From NCBI GenBank assembly GCA_023362775.1, contig JALMGJ010000019.1, positions 2,199,501 to 2,263,500 of the forward strand: a DNA stretch of 64,000 nt. The letters run 5' to 3'. Position numbers and translations under genes: made by a program. The notes below the pieces were generated by a model. The model ran no database searches and was not told the DNA's origin. It saw nothing but the letters and a program-made list of their open reading frames with translations. Shown piece after piece: positions 9,812 to 21,069 of the stretch. The DNA comes from Charina bottae (lineage: Eukaryota > Chordata > Lepidosauria > Squamata > Charinaidae). The stretch's first letter is position 1. Every line of letters starts with the position of its first letter.

Positions 9812-10101
9812 ATGTCATTCCTTGAGATACAATGGTCTTCCGCAGGTTGCCACTACAGTCCCCGCCCCCCGGTCTGCATGATTGGCTCCCACCTGCAAAC
9901 CCTGCCCCCGGTCTGCGCAATTGGCTCCCGCCTGCAAACCCCACCCCCAGTCTGTGCGATTGGCTCCCGCCTGCAAACCCCAACCCCCGGTCCATGCAAT
10001 TGGCTCCTGTCTGCAAACCCCACCCCCCAGTCTATGCAATTGGCTCCACCTCTCCGCCCTCCTTTGCCGCACACTGATAGGCGGAAGGGCTTCCTCTTCC
10101 T
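9812..10101. mobile_element. hAT internal fragment with 39-40 bp array
   Basis: A second copy of the interior of the TAGGCTGACCATA-type hAT at 6727. CTTGAGATACAATGGTCTTC leads into five GC-rich units with ATTGG at 9881, 9920, 9959, 9999 and 10039, the same 39/39/40/40 spacing as the first copy. Both terminal inverted repeats are missing. The left edge meets a LINE tail and the right edge is cut by an LTR at 10102. Confidence 0.8.
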
Positions 10102-10684
10102 TCTGTCATGGCTAGGCGAAGAATGACGCTGAGCCCCAGAGATAAGCTCTAGATCAGAGCTTTCCAAACTGTGTGTCGTGACACAAAAGTGTGTCACCAC
10201 ACACAGCGTGGTGTGTCGCCACACCACCCGGAAGCGCACGTGCACAGCAGCAGCGGCAGCGGCGCGGCATCAGTGCTTCCACATTTTAGCGGAGGCTGCC
10301 GCCGCTGCTGCCGCCGCCATACACGCGCGCGCCGCCGTGCATGCCCCCCCGCGCCGCCGCCGTGCACGTGCGCCCCCCCGCGCCGCCGTGCGCGTGCCGC
10401 TGCCGTGCTGCCGCCGCCGCCACTGGTGTGTCGCCAGTGGCGGCACTTTGGAAAGCCCTGCTCTAGATCTTTATTCTCTACCTTACACAGAATCTTACCA
10501 AACTAAGCTACCAGAACAGTTCACAGGGAAAAAACCCCAAGCACACTAAGGCGGGCCTGGCCTGATTCTCTTGGATGGGTGCCCAAGGTCTTCCGTGCTA
10601 CGGAAGCGCTTCTCCCCCTGGAAAGCGCCCCCTCCTCCTTGTCCAGCGATCTCCATAACGCTGCCTTCTCCTTCAGAGAGACAT
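10102..10684 (-). mobile_element. LTR, reverse strand, interrupted by a hAT MITE
   Basis: On the plus strand the segment starts TGTCATGG and ends CATCACA. Read on the minus strand it has AATAAAGATCTAGAG, a polyadenylation-type signal, and ends CCATGACA. Flanking pentamers CCTTC (10097-10101) and GCTTC (10685-10689) differ by one base and may be the target duplication. It shares the TTATCTCTGG motif after the poly(A) signal with the LTR at 6842. A hAT MITE has inserted at 10155-10460. Confidence 0.5.
10155..10460. mobile_element. hAT MITE, CAGAGCTTTCCAAAC termini
   Basis: A 306-bp element with ends CAGAGCTTTCCAAACTGTG and CACTTTGGAAAGCCCTG, and the perfect 8-bp duplication CTCTAGAT (10147-10154 and 10461-10468). 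The interior is GC-rich (CGCCGCCG and GTGCACGTGCG tracts) and each end holds GTGTGTCGCCA-type motifs. A relative with the same ends is at 41750. Confidence 0.9.
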
Positions 10685-10821
10685 TTCATCACAGCTTCTG
10701 TCTTTTAGGACTGACTATCAACAGTAAAGGAACCAGAAGAGTTCAGACCAGCTAAGGGAGCAATGAAAGCCTTGGAAAAAATATTCAGAAGCCGTGACAT
10801 GTCTGTATCGACAAAGATCAG
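10685..10821 (+). mobile_element. RTE LINE fragment, right part
   Basis: GCTTCTGTCTTTTAGGACTG, then ACTATCAACAGTAAAGGAAC, AATGAAAGCCTTGGAAAA and GTATCGACAAAGATCAGAAC. These align with 35944-36090 of the RTE fragment downstream and continue the part at 9238. It is followed directly by an L1. Confidence 0.7.
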
Positions 10822-12324
10822 AACTGTGCAGACAATTACAACTGTCTCTCATGGGAAGAATATCTGTGATTAAGATGAATGTTTTGCCTAGGATGTTTCC
10901 TTTTCGGACTTTACCGATTTTGTCGACAGATTTACCATTTAAAGAATGGCAGAAAGATATTTTGAAATTTATTTGGCAAGGCAAGAAACCAAGAATTAAA
11001 TATAAATTGTTACAAGATGCCAAAGAACGAGGAGGTTTGGGTCTGCCTAATTTGAAATTGTATTTTTATGCCTGTTGTTTGCTTTGGATGAAGGAATGGA
11101 TTACTTTGAAGAACAAGAAATTACTACAGCTTGAAGGACATGAATTCAGATTCAGGTGGCACTCCTATTTATGGTATGATAAAGTTAAAGTTAACAAGGA
11201 TTTTAAAAATCATTTTGTTAGGAGTGCCATACTGAGAATCTGGAATAAATATAAGGTAAGACTGTCTCCTAATATACCATTATGGTTGTCACCTCAAGAA
11301 GCATTTGTTAGAAGAGAAAATGTAGGAGGAATAAGTTGGTTAAAATATAAAGACTTGTTAAATTTTAAAGATGGTGAACCAAAACTTAAAACAAGGGAAA
11401 CGTTAGAGTTGGAAGGTTTCAGATGTCATTGGTTCACCTATGTACAATTGTCAGAATGTTTTAAAGTGGATAAAAAGAATTATAAATTTCTTAATGAAAT
11501 AACTCAGTTTGAAATGGAACTTTGTATAAATGATGAACATGTTATTATTAAAATGTACAAAATCTTGTTACAGATGAATATGGAAGATGAACAGGTTAAA
11601 AAATGTATGATTAAATGGGCTAAGACCTTCGGATATAATATTAAGTTGAAGCAATGGGAAAATATGTGGAACAAAGGTTTGAAATTTACTTTGAACTACA
11701 ACTTAAAAGAGAATTTTTATAAGATGATGTATTGTTGGTATTTAACTCCCGATAAGCTGTCAAAAACGTATAATGGTGTAACTAATGTTTGCTGGAAATG
11801 TTTACAGGGTGAAGGAACCTTTTATCATCTCTGGTGGACTTGTGAGAAGGTTAAAAATATCAGATGGTCCATGCACTTTCGCATGCACAAAGATGGAAAG
11901 ATGCACAAATTCCCACAAAGGAAGAATGGATGGTGAAATTAATGGAGTTGGAGCAAATGGCAAAATTGTCAGCATTGATAAGAGAAAATAATGTGACTGG
12001 ATTTGTTTCTACTCGGAAGCTGCTTTTGGCCTATGTGCTGGTAACGGGAAAAAATGATTTTGGGTTTGGATGATTAAATTGTTTGTTTTTATAGAAATAA
12101 TGTTAGCCAAGGTTTAACTAAGGGTAAGAGATTAAGTTAGTATAATAAGCATTTATATCTGTGTTGGAGAAGGTCGGAAGTCACCTTATTCTTATATTTT
12201 CTTCTTATTTCTGCACGGTGTCTTTCTTCTTTAATTCTGTATTCAAGCTTTTCTGTATTCTGTATTCTGCATTCTGTATTTTAACTTTATCTTGAAACTC
12301 TAAGAAAGTTCCTATTAAAAAAAA
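10822..12324 (+). mobile_element. L1 LINE, 5'-truncated, ORF2 C-terminus and 3' UTR
   Basis: The frame is open to 11936. It begins LSLMGRISVIKMNVLPRMF and passes through FIWQGKKPRIKYKLLQ and GGLGLPNLKLYFYACCL to the zinc-knuckle-like CWKCLQGEGTFYHLWWTC. These are the RT-distal and C-terminal parts of L1 ORF2. A frameshift near 11920 moves the last 50 codons (IPTKEEWMVKLMELEQMAK to a stop at 12073) to another frame. A T/C-rich 3' UTR and an A8 run at 12317-12324 end the element. Only the last third of ORF2 is present. A second L1 with the same C-terminus is at 16122. Confidence 0.9.
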
Positions 12325-13013
12325 GGCTGACATCACTCTTGAAAGACTGAAAGTATTTCTCCCCTCCTCTCTTTTTAGTCTCCAGAAAACGAGGGAGGGT
12401 CCCTTCTGAAATGCTTCCCATGCTTTCCCCCCACCTGCCAACTGAGCTGCAGTCTGAACTCTTATCAGACTGTTGCCCTGGCTGTGGGACTTCCTCCTGT
12501 CTCCCAAGGTCACGCCCACATACCATTACATCAGGTATCCCACACTTGAATTCAAGCATGTAAATGGCAACAAAGGGGAGGTGGGCATTTGGGACACTGG
12601 GGAGTGGAGCCACTGAGAATGCCATGTTTGAATTCAAGCGCAGTGGGAGCAGCTAAGGGGAAGGACGATGCCGGGGAAATTGGCGAGGGAGCTGGTAAAC
12701 AGGCCTTGTGGGGAAGGACGATTCGCAGAGGCAAAGTGCACCAGCCTTGCTCTGCAAGTGCAATCTTCAGATTTTGTCTCTGGAACAGCCCCAATGATCT
12801 GGGTTTAATTTGGCTGGTACAATCTGGCTAAACGTCCGGCCATAAGGTATTTGTGTCCTCACGGAATAGAACAGTTTCCTTTCTATGAACACGTGAATTT
12901 GGCAATACAGCCTAGATGGCAAGCATATCTGGATGGGAAAAATCTAGCCGGTCACTAAAATGGCAGCATTTCTTCAGTGTCACCTAGTGGCTATTTGGAT
13001 TTTTGCAACCTCA
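12325..13013. other. Unassigned intron sequence
   Basis: Moderately GC-rich (12360-12760) with no convincing exon. The motif TTGAATTCAAGC occurs twice near 12546 and 12629. A CACCTAGTGGCTATTTGGAT segment near 12980 resembles 60251-60275. Confidence 0.35.
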
Positions 13014-13026
13014 TATGGTGTCTATA

Positions 13027-13364
13027 AAAGGGGCGTGGTGGCTCAGCGAGTAAGACGCCAGGCTTGTCGATCGGAAGATCGCAAGTTCGGAGGTTCGAAT
13101 CCCTAGCCCTGCGTGCGGAGTGAGCTCCCGCACTCGCCCCAGCTCTTGCTAACCTAGCAATTCGAAAGCATGCAAATGCAAGTAGATAAATAGGTACCAC
13201 TTTGGTGGGTAGGTAACAGCGTTCCGTGTGCGTCATGCCAGCCACATGACCGTGGAAGCGTCTTCGGACAACGCTGGCTCTTCGGCTAACAAACGGAGAT
13301 GAGCACTGGCCCGTAGAGTCGGACACGACTGCACAAATGTGCGGGGGGAACCTTTACCTTTTTT
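13027..13364 (+). mobile_element. Sauria-type SINE, full length
   Basis: The head carries tRNA-like promoter boxes (GTGGCTCAGCGAGTAAGACG and GGTTCGAATCCCTAG). The body has CTAGCAATTCGAAAGCATGC and GTAGATAAATAGGTACCACT, and the end AGAGTCGGACACGACTGCAC leads to ACCTTTACCTTTTTTT. The 13-bp duplication TATGGTGTCTATA flanks it (13014-13026 and 13365-13377). Confidence 0.95.
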
Positions 13365-13888
13365 TATGGTGTCTATATCACTCTGTAATAAAGAAACTAT
13401 GATCTCTTAATAATAAACCTTGTGGAATTTCAAATCTTTACCTGGGCACTTAAGTGGTAGGATAAGTTTCTTTATCAAACTCATAGAACTGTACAGCATG
13501 AACAATTATGCCCACTTCCCTATATCCATAGAGACAGATTTGTGAGTCCCCACTCTTTTCCTGTATCGTCCTTCTAAAACCATAGATGGCAGTACGTCGC
13601 ATCAGGCCAAAATAAAAGATGACTTTCATAGAATTCAGGATGTAACATTAAAGCTGAGCCCTTAAGCAGCTGCAAACGTATTTTGATATTCAACATCTAG
13701 AATACTCTGTTCTACAACAGCCTTATAATATTTTGATTTTAGTAGGTCTCTAGGTTTTAAACCAGTTTTCCATAGTGTGATGGAAATAGACTTAAACCAC
13801 AGGTTTTCAAATGATTCTAAAGGTGTAGGAGAAATCAAATGCTTTTAAAAAAGCAAGTTGTTATAAATTAATAGTTAAGACCATATTT

Positions 13889-16110
13889 GGAATGGGTGGT
13901 CAACATGTCCAGCCGCCCATTATCCACTACAGAACACAGTATCTTGCAGAGAGGCCTCAATTATAACACAGAGGATGCAAATAAATTAGAATTCTTTGCA
14001 GCTTTCGAAGCAGCAATGAAAACTACAGGACTTACTACAGAAATCCAAGAGAATGTAAGACAAATAATCATACCACAAACCAGAAGGACATGGAAACAGA
14101 ACCAACTGAAAGCAGAAGAAAGAGTAGCCCTCAAAAACCTAAAGATGGACCAAAGTATCATCATCCTCCCAGCAGACAAAGGCCGCACCACTGTCATTAT
14201 GGACAGATCACAATATATACAAAAAGCCAAAGATTTACTGGAGGACAAAGAAACCTACACCCCAGTAAACTCCAATCCGATACAGAAACTTGACAGCCAG
14301 GTCAAAAGAATCCTCAACGACCTAACCAAGAAAGGTCAAATCAGTAAGGAAGAACAGAGGCGGATGAAAAGCAGTGGACCTATCATCCCACGCTTCTACG
14401 GACGCCCCAAAATACACAAGCCTGACATACCACTCCGTCCAATTGTATCATTACCAGGCACCCCCACATACAACATAGCTAAAGAACTTACAAGAAAACT
14501 TGGGCATCTCACAGAGGAGAGTGAATACTCTATCAATTCCCCACTACAGTGCCTCCAGAAAATCAAAGACATAAAAATAGATGAGGATGAAATTATGGTG
14601 TCATTTGATGTCACTGCACTCTTTATATCCATAGACCAAGCACTAGCGATTGAATCCATGGCAGCAGTTCTACGTAACACACCCGACCTAACAAGATACA
14701 CCAAGATCAAAATACCCAGAATCATGGACCTCATCAACCTCTGCCTCACCACCTACTTTCAGTTTGATGGACAAATATTCCAACAAATCAAAGGAACACC
14801 TATGGGATCACCACTCTCAGGACTCATAGCAGATATAGTAATGCAACGTCTAGAAAGGATAGCACTCCCACACATACAACCCAAAGTATGGATCCGGTAT
14901 GTAGATGACACCTTCGTCATAATAAAAAAGGATCAACTGGAGGAAACACATGAAGCCATCAATAACATCTTCAAAGGAATAAAATTCACAAGGGAAGAAG
15001 AAAACAACAACACACTACCCTTCTTGGACATCCTCATCAGTAGAGGAAATGATGGCATTCTAGAAACACAAGTCTACCGGAAATCTACCCACACTAACCA
15101 AGTGCTCCACTATCAAAGCAATAACCCAACCTCACACAAGAGGAGCTGTGTAAGAACACTATTCAGACGAGCACAAACACACTGCAGCAACCCAGAACAC
15201 CAGAAAAAGGAAACAGACCACTTATATAGCATCTTCCAGCAAAATGGATATCCACACAACTTTATCAAAAAGTGCCTGACCACGCAACCCACCACAGCAA
15301 AACCAACAGAAGCTATGAAAAGGATTACACTGCCATACATCAGAAACATCTCAGAAACTACTAATAGACTGTTACATCCACACGGCATCACTGTAGCACA
15401 CAAACCAACCAAAACCCTTCAGAACATTGTAAGTAAACCAAAAGACCCAGTAGCCCAAGAAGAAAAAAACAGGAGTTATCTACAACATACAGTGTAAGGA
15501 CTGTAACAGCCACTATGTAGGACAGACTGGCAGAAGACTAGCAGAACGCATCCACGAACACCAACTAGCAGTCAGAAGACATGATGAAAACTCCTTAATC
15601 TCACAACACATGGACAGACTTAACCATACTTTCAACTGGGAAACTCTGAGCATATTAGACCAGGCCAAATCCAAAAATGCTAGAGAATTCCTGGAAGCTT
15701 GGCACTCAGACAAAGCAGCCATCAACAGACACATAGAGGTTAACAACATTTACATACCATTCATAAGAGACAATAGAATAGCCAGAAGACCAGAACACCC
15801 CTGGGCCAGCAATCAACAACAAGATATGCATAGATTAACAGCAAGATTAGCAGCAGAGGAGCAATCAAACAACACAATAGACCTTAATCAAGGAACTATT
15901 AACTCAGTCAATCACCCAAACAGCACACAACAGCCCAATCAAGGAACTACCAAGGAGAGTACAAGACCCCCACCAACACAGGCAGGACAAGCCAGGGTAT
16001 ATAAACAGACAGCAAGTTCCACTCCCTTTTCGCACTGAAGATGTTGCCTAGCCTGGCAATGAAACGTCTGCATGAAAACAACAAGGCTCAGAGAGCACCA
16101 AAGACTCCCC
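13889..16110 (+). mobile_element. Penelope-like retroelement (RT plus GIY-YIG), one frameshift
   Basis: Penelope-like elements encode a reverse transcriptase related to telomerase RT, fused to a GIY-YIG endonuclease that nicks the target. The open frame runs from the 5' truncation point to 15497. It shows SSRPLSTTEHSILQRGLN, PADKGRTTVIMD, GRPKIHKPDIPLRPIVS, VSFDVTALF, GTPMGSPLSGL and the catalytic YVDD (14898-14909). A seven-A run at 15463-15469 shifts the frame. The other frame then gives VIYNIQCKDCNSHYVGQTGR, the GIY-YIG core with its cysteine pair, and RLAERIHEH, then stays open to TGA at 16036-16038. The apparent start at 13887 is TTG at the junction, not a real initiator; perhaps 80-100 N-terminal residues are missing. 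The 3' end is AACAAGGCTCAGAGAGCACC to GACTCCCC. The flanking 11-mer AGACCATATTT is at 13878-13888 and 16111-16121. Confidence 0.92.
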
Positions 16111-16121
16111 AGACCATATTT

Positions 16122-16911
16122 TCTTTTTTTAAAAAAATATTTAATTTTATTATTAAAACACAAAAAACAAAAACAACAACAACATAAAAATGAAAAACAA
16201 AGTACATAGCAAACTTAATAAACATACATTCAAATCTAAATAACCCTACATAACAAACCCCTTATAACATCACATCACATGAAACAATTAATTTAAAAAC
16301 GACTTCCTGTTTCTTCTTTGAAGATAGTTTCTTACTTTTAATTTTTACTATATTTCTATTATATTCCTCTTTTTATTAATGTTCCTTTAATATATATATA
16401 TCTTGTATTCTAATACATATATTCTAATATATTATCTTATTTATCCCTTTTAGTACTTTTCCCATTACAATAGTTTTATTTTATATTCTTTTTGCAAAAA
16501 CTCTATAAATGGGTTCCATATAAGTTCATAATCTCCCAGTTCTTTTTGTTTTATTAGAATCGTCAGTCTGTCCATCTTTGCTATTTCCATCGTTTTGATT
16601 ATCCATTCTTCTATTGAGGGGGTAACTTCCTCTTTCCAATGTTTTGCAAATATAATCCTCGCCGCTGTAGTCAGATGGTATAATATTTTTTTTTGTTCCT
16701 TGTTCATCTTTGTGTCCATAAATCCCAGTAAATAAATATCTGATTTTTTTTCCATATCAATTTTGAATATTTTACATATATTACCATGAATTTTCTCCCA
16801 ATATTTTTTAGTCTTTTGACATGTCCACCAAATATGATGGAAAGTTCCCACATTTATTTTACATTTCCAACATATGTTTGACCTTATACATTTCATTTTA
16901 TATTCATTTTA
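16122..16911 (-). mobile_element. L1 LINE, 5'-truncated, reverse strand
   Basis: The minus strand is open from 16896 to 16465 and reads KCIRSNICWKCKINVGTFHH, IWWTCQKTKKYW and SIEEWIIKTMEIAKMDRLT, ending EYKIKLL. This is the C-terminus of L1 ORF2, homologous to 11790-12073. The 3' UTR runs down to about 16122 and ends in a short A-rich tail (seen as T-rich at 16121-16130). The 11-mer AGACCATATTT flanks it at 16111-16121 and 16912-16922, which is also the duplication flanking the Penelope-like element. Confidence 0.88.
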
Positions 16912-17351
16912 AGACCATATTTTTAATTCAACGGATATCATTCCTGCTTCCATGTGTAAAACTGCATAATATACATGTTTAGATACCCCAAAAGGGCCAA
17001 CAGATACCTGGATTGAACTCTTTCCTCCATGATTAAAGTTTGTTATAGCTAAAGATAACGAAGGGATGTTTGCTTTCTTTCATGTCAGTTCAGACATGTC
17101 TCTGCAATCTTGGTGGTAAACCTGTCAGCGCGGACTGTTTTTCGTGCACAGGCAGGTCTCCTTGGAGCCCAGAAATGTTCTCCGGATTAAGGAGCTGGAC
17201 TGTCTTTGCCCTGTTTCATGACGAGTGGCGTCCCTGGTTTGGATCAGGCTCTGGCAGCGGGGCTGGTGGAACCTTTGATGGGCAAGAAATCTGTTTGGAT
17301 CAGGGCGTTTGAACTGATGCAGTTTTTCAGTCTTTACTTTGCAGAATCTTT

Positions 17352-17720
17352 TGTCAGAGATCAGTAGACCCCTGCCAATATGTTAGATAAGTATGCATAG
17401 CCAGGGTGGCGTGCAACAGACACGGAAGAGGCGTCTGCCTTTGAAGTAGACGATTCACACCTAAAGAAGCCAGCGCCAGTACACATCTATGCGAACGGAT
17501 GTCTGAGCACTCTGGAGCCACGAGCTACACGTGTCAACATCAAAGAACCTCGGGAAGGGGAATGCTTAAATGTGACATGCTATGCTTTGCTGATTCATTC
17601 AAGTCTTTGTTCGTGTTAACCTTCATGTACTGTAATAAATCCTTCTGCTTCTAAGAAACCGCGCGTCTGTGGTTTACTCTAGAGGAGGGAGATTTCAGGC
17701 ATCGGATGGAACACCTTACA
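17352..17720 (+). mobile_element. Probable solo LTR
   Basis: A 369-bp segment starting TGTCAGAGATC and ending ACACCTTACA, with AATAAATCC near 17633 as a polyadenylation signal followed by a GC-rich GAAACCGCGCGTCTGTGG stretch. The 4-bp duplication CTTT is at 17348-17351 and 17721-17724; such a short match can arise by chance. An alternative start is TGTTAGATAAG at 17381. No internal retroviral genes are nearby. Confidence 0.5.
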
Positions 17721-17775
17721 CTTTTACATTGCTCAAGTTGAAGTCAGTGAAAAAGGGCTGCCCCCCCTTAGTAGT

Positions 17776-18105
17776 GGTAAAGGTTCCCCCCGCACATTTG
17801 TGCAGTCGTGTCTGACTCTAGGGGCCGGTGCTCATCTCCGTTTGTTAGCCGAAGAGCCAGCGTTGTCCGAAGACGCTTCCACGGTCATGTGGCCGCATGA
17901 TGCGCGCGGAACGCTGTTACCATCCCACCGAAGTGGTACCTATTCATCTACTTGCATTTGCATGCTTTCGAATTGCTAGGTTGGCAAGAGCTGGGGCGAG
18001 TGCGGGAGCTCACTCCGTCAGGCAGGGCTAGGGATTCCAACCTCCGAACTTGCGATCTTCCGATCGACAAGCCTGGCGTCTTACCCGCTGAGCCACCACG
18101 CCCCT
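17776..18105 (-). mobile_element. Sauria-type SINE, full length
   Basis: Reverse-strand copy: GGTAAAGGTTCCCCCCGCAC at the left (3' end) through GTCGTGTCTGACTC to the head TGAGCCACCACGCCCC at the right. The target duplication is not clear. Confidence 0.93.
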
Positions 18106-18109
18106 AACC

Positions 18110-19759
18110 CTAACTCTTCGTAGCCTAAATGAATTCTTTATATATATAAAAAAGCTCAATCACATGAATAGAGCAATAGAGAATGAAAGATCCCATCTTG
18201 ACTAAAGCTTAGGAGAAAACTGTGGAACAGGGGAAGCCTAGTTCTAGGCTCAGAACATTTGTAACTTGGAGTTCAGAATACACTGTGTACTTCTTATTAG
18301 CAGTTGACGGTATTTCACATATTCGGTGAGGTCTATTTATTTCTCAGTAGACCTCAGCAAGATCACCCAGATCCCTGCAAGGCTGTACACAATGTTTAGT
18401 CCCTTCCTATGGTGCCCAAGTCATAGTTTTGTACATCTCAAACCTAGTGGGATTACTAAGCAACCAGCTATTGGTTCCTTTACAGAATTACTCCTGACTC
18501 CATGAGTTGAATAACAGATACACATACTAATGAACTGAATGAACCATTCAATCATTAGTTTTGCTTCCATGCTCCTGGCCCATTAGGAACCTTTTGTCTT
18601 CTTAAGAAAGCCTTTTTTTAAAAAAAAAACAACCCGTAAGTCCTTTTCTGTATTTATTTTCACGGATTTATCGGTTGCTTTGAGAATTTGTACTTCTTGC
18701 TGAGATCATGGGCTTCAGCTGAGCAGTGTATTCATAATTAGTATGCAAGCACACTGTTTACATTGTTTCAGAGGTCAGTGCTTTAGCAGAAAGATCATTT
18801 TAGGCTGAACATGGGGTTTTCCAAATTAGTTCCACTGCTTTAGACATGTTTCATCTGTCTGTGCCAATATTTAAGAGTATTTCCCTAAACAAATATCCTT
18901 GATTGTAAGCTGAAATGAATGCAGGAAAACCTTCTGAGTAAACATGCAAAGGAACAATGAACTACCACTAATTAAAAGGTGAATGAGGCTCATTAATCAT
19001 AGTCCTCAGTATACTTTGCTGTGTATCTTCCATTGTCTACATTGTCCTGGAAGTTTGTAATAAAATTTGCTTAAATACATGGGGAGGGGGAGGCTTCAAT
19101 TTCACACAGCCATATCCCACAATAAATCAATTCCACTAACCACATTTCTTCCAGATAAATTCCTCTGAATTGCTGTGTTTTTCTTCTGTTACAAAAAGCT
19201 TTTGGCTGAACATGAGCAGAGAAATGGAGATGTGAGTCTTTTACTGTTGCAGCCATGTTGCCTCCGCCTATAATGTTCTCCAATAACAACCACTGTTTGC
19301 AATTCTACTTAGACTTTCATCTGATTACTTTCCAAACATTGTGGAAATGAAACTATTGTGTTTGTTGCAGTTTTCTTCTTTGGGGGAACCCTGAGATCCA
19401 AGCTCTCTGAATTGGATCATAATTTTACCCACTGGGCTGATCAGCAAATGTACAGCATCTGTTACTGCTACAGGAAACTTCTCTGGGGAGGGTGGAATCT
19501 TTCAGACTATGTGTTGTTAGCACTATCTCTATTATTCTTCCTTACTTCCTTCAGATGTATGCTGTTTTAAGTAGGTTACGCAAGTACCAGCATAAGCAGA
19601 GGGACAAGGAGGTGATCCTGAAGATCACCAAGCAGAAATGCATGCCCTATGATTTTTTATTGGATCCTGCCAATTTAGAGATGTCCTACTGTGTTGCAAT
19701 CAGGAGGCTGAAATTGTACCTTGCTACTCTATTCTATAGCTTGAGGCATTTGATTTAAG
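18110..19759. other. Unassigned intron 1 sequence
   Basis: Low-complexity-poor, AT-rich sequence with no recognised element. The open frame at 19358-19570 has no splice context or family resemblance that I can support. Confidence 0.35.
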
Positions 19760-19767
19760 GCATAGAG

Positions 19768-20012
19768 CATGGGTGTCCAACCTTTTGGCTTCCCTGGGCC
19801 ACACTGAGTGAAGAGGAATTGTCTCAGGCCACACATAAAATATATAATATAGTTAATGTATATAAGTAATAAAACTTCATTTATTTTTAAATATTTTTTA
19901 TTATAACATTTAAAAAAAGAGGGCAACATAAAACTAGTGGGATATTTTGGGGCTGCATTACTAGCTGTTCAGGGCCACATGCAGCCCATGGGCCGCGGGG
20001 TGGACACGCCTG
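19768..20012. mobile_element. hAT MITE, CA(T/G)G(G/C)GTGTCC termini
   Basis: A 245-bp element, ends CATGGGTGTCCAACC and GGACACGCCTG, with the perfect 8-bp duplication GCATAGAG (19760-19767 and 20013-20020). The AT-rich middle contrasts with GGGCCACA/GGGCCGCGGGG near the ends. Confidence 0.85.
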
Positions 20013-20619
20013 GCATAGAGTCTTTTGCAGTGATTTCTTTTTGGGGGTGGGGGAGGGCAGAGAGACTTCTCTGTTCTTCTCTTAATCCAACTACATTATT
20101 CAAATGGATTCAGAAAGATATCTGACTCTCTTTCCTCTTCTAATACACAAGAGTATGCTACAAAATTCAGTCAGCTGAATAGATAAGACTGCAGGGAATT
20201 TGGAAAAGGAATTTCTATATATTAATTCTGACATCTCTGATTCTCGCCTATGAATATTCCAAGACAATGGCTCTACATTTCTAAATTTCCTTGCTAGCAT
20301 TCTTTTAAACTTTAAGGCAACATAATAGAGATGGCACAAATTAAGTTTTAAAATTGCGAACACAGAATATTGTTGTTGATTGCAATTAAAGGCTGCAAAC
20401 AGCAAAGTCTAGAAGGACCAGAATTACTGTAATCAAAATTAATTTGGAACAAGTTCTCTCTGTACTCTGAATATGTTTCCTGGGTGATTTCTACAAAAAA
20501 ATATAAGTATAATCAGAAGCAATATTACAGTTAAAATGCACTGAATTAATAACTCTTGCCGTATAATATGTTCTTACTTAAAATACTGAAGGAATTATAG
20601 AGTCATTGAGAGTTTGGCA

Positions 20620-20620
<1 letters not shown>

Positions 20621-20669
<49 letters not shown>

Positions 20670-20670
20670 T
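20621..20670. repeat. (AAT)n microsatellite
   Basis: About 16 trinucleotide units, pure. Confidence 0.95.
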
Positions 20671-20736
20671 CTAGAAACCTAAAAGACAGCCTAGCATGTA
20701 ACAAATAATAATGGATGACTCTATCCATCCATATGT

Positions 20737-20814
20737 CCATCCATCCACATCCACATCCACATCCACATCCACATCCACATCCACATCCACATCCACATCC
20801 ACATCCACATCCAC
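20737..20814. repeat. (CATCCA)n hexanucleotide repeat
   Basis: About 12 near-perfect CCACAT units preceded by CATCCATC variants. Confidence 0.95.
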
Positions 20815-21069
20815 AAACAATTTTCCATAACATTTTGTAATGGTGAAAAACCTCTACACAAGGGACTCGCTGGTGTGTTCCTGGGATACTATATTTATAT
20901 AGTTTTGTTGCCAGTAATATTTTAAATTATTTATTTGTAAGTTAAAAGCTGACTGCCCACATGAATAAACATCTACAAATTGCTTTACATGCTTTGAAAA
21001 TAAAATGCAGACAGCCCCTCTGAAGCATTAGGGAGGGACAAAAATGACGGGTTAAGCCACGTTAGACTT

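Noticed and set aside
10171..10549. Ala/Arg-rich open frames
   Set aside because: They translate the GC-rich interior of a hAT MITE inserted in an LTR.
13030..13105. tRNA-like A and B box sequences
   Set aside because: These are the tRNA-derived heads of SINEs. They lack a foldable acceptor stem and are followed by the SINE body and tail.
18102..18116. CCCCTAACCCTAAC telomere-like motif
   Set aside because: Only two units at the edge of a SINE; too short for an interstitial telomeric repeat.
19358..19758. Open frames of 70-88 codons
   Set aside because: No splice context, no recognisable domain and AT-rich composition; likely chance frames in intron 1.
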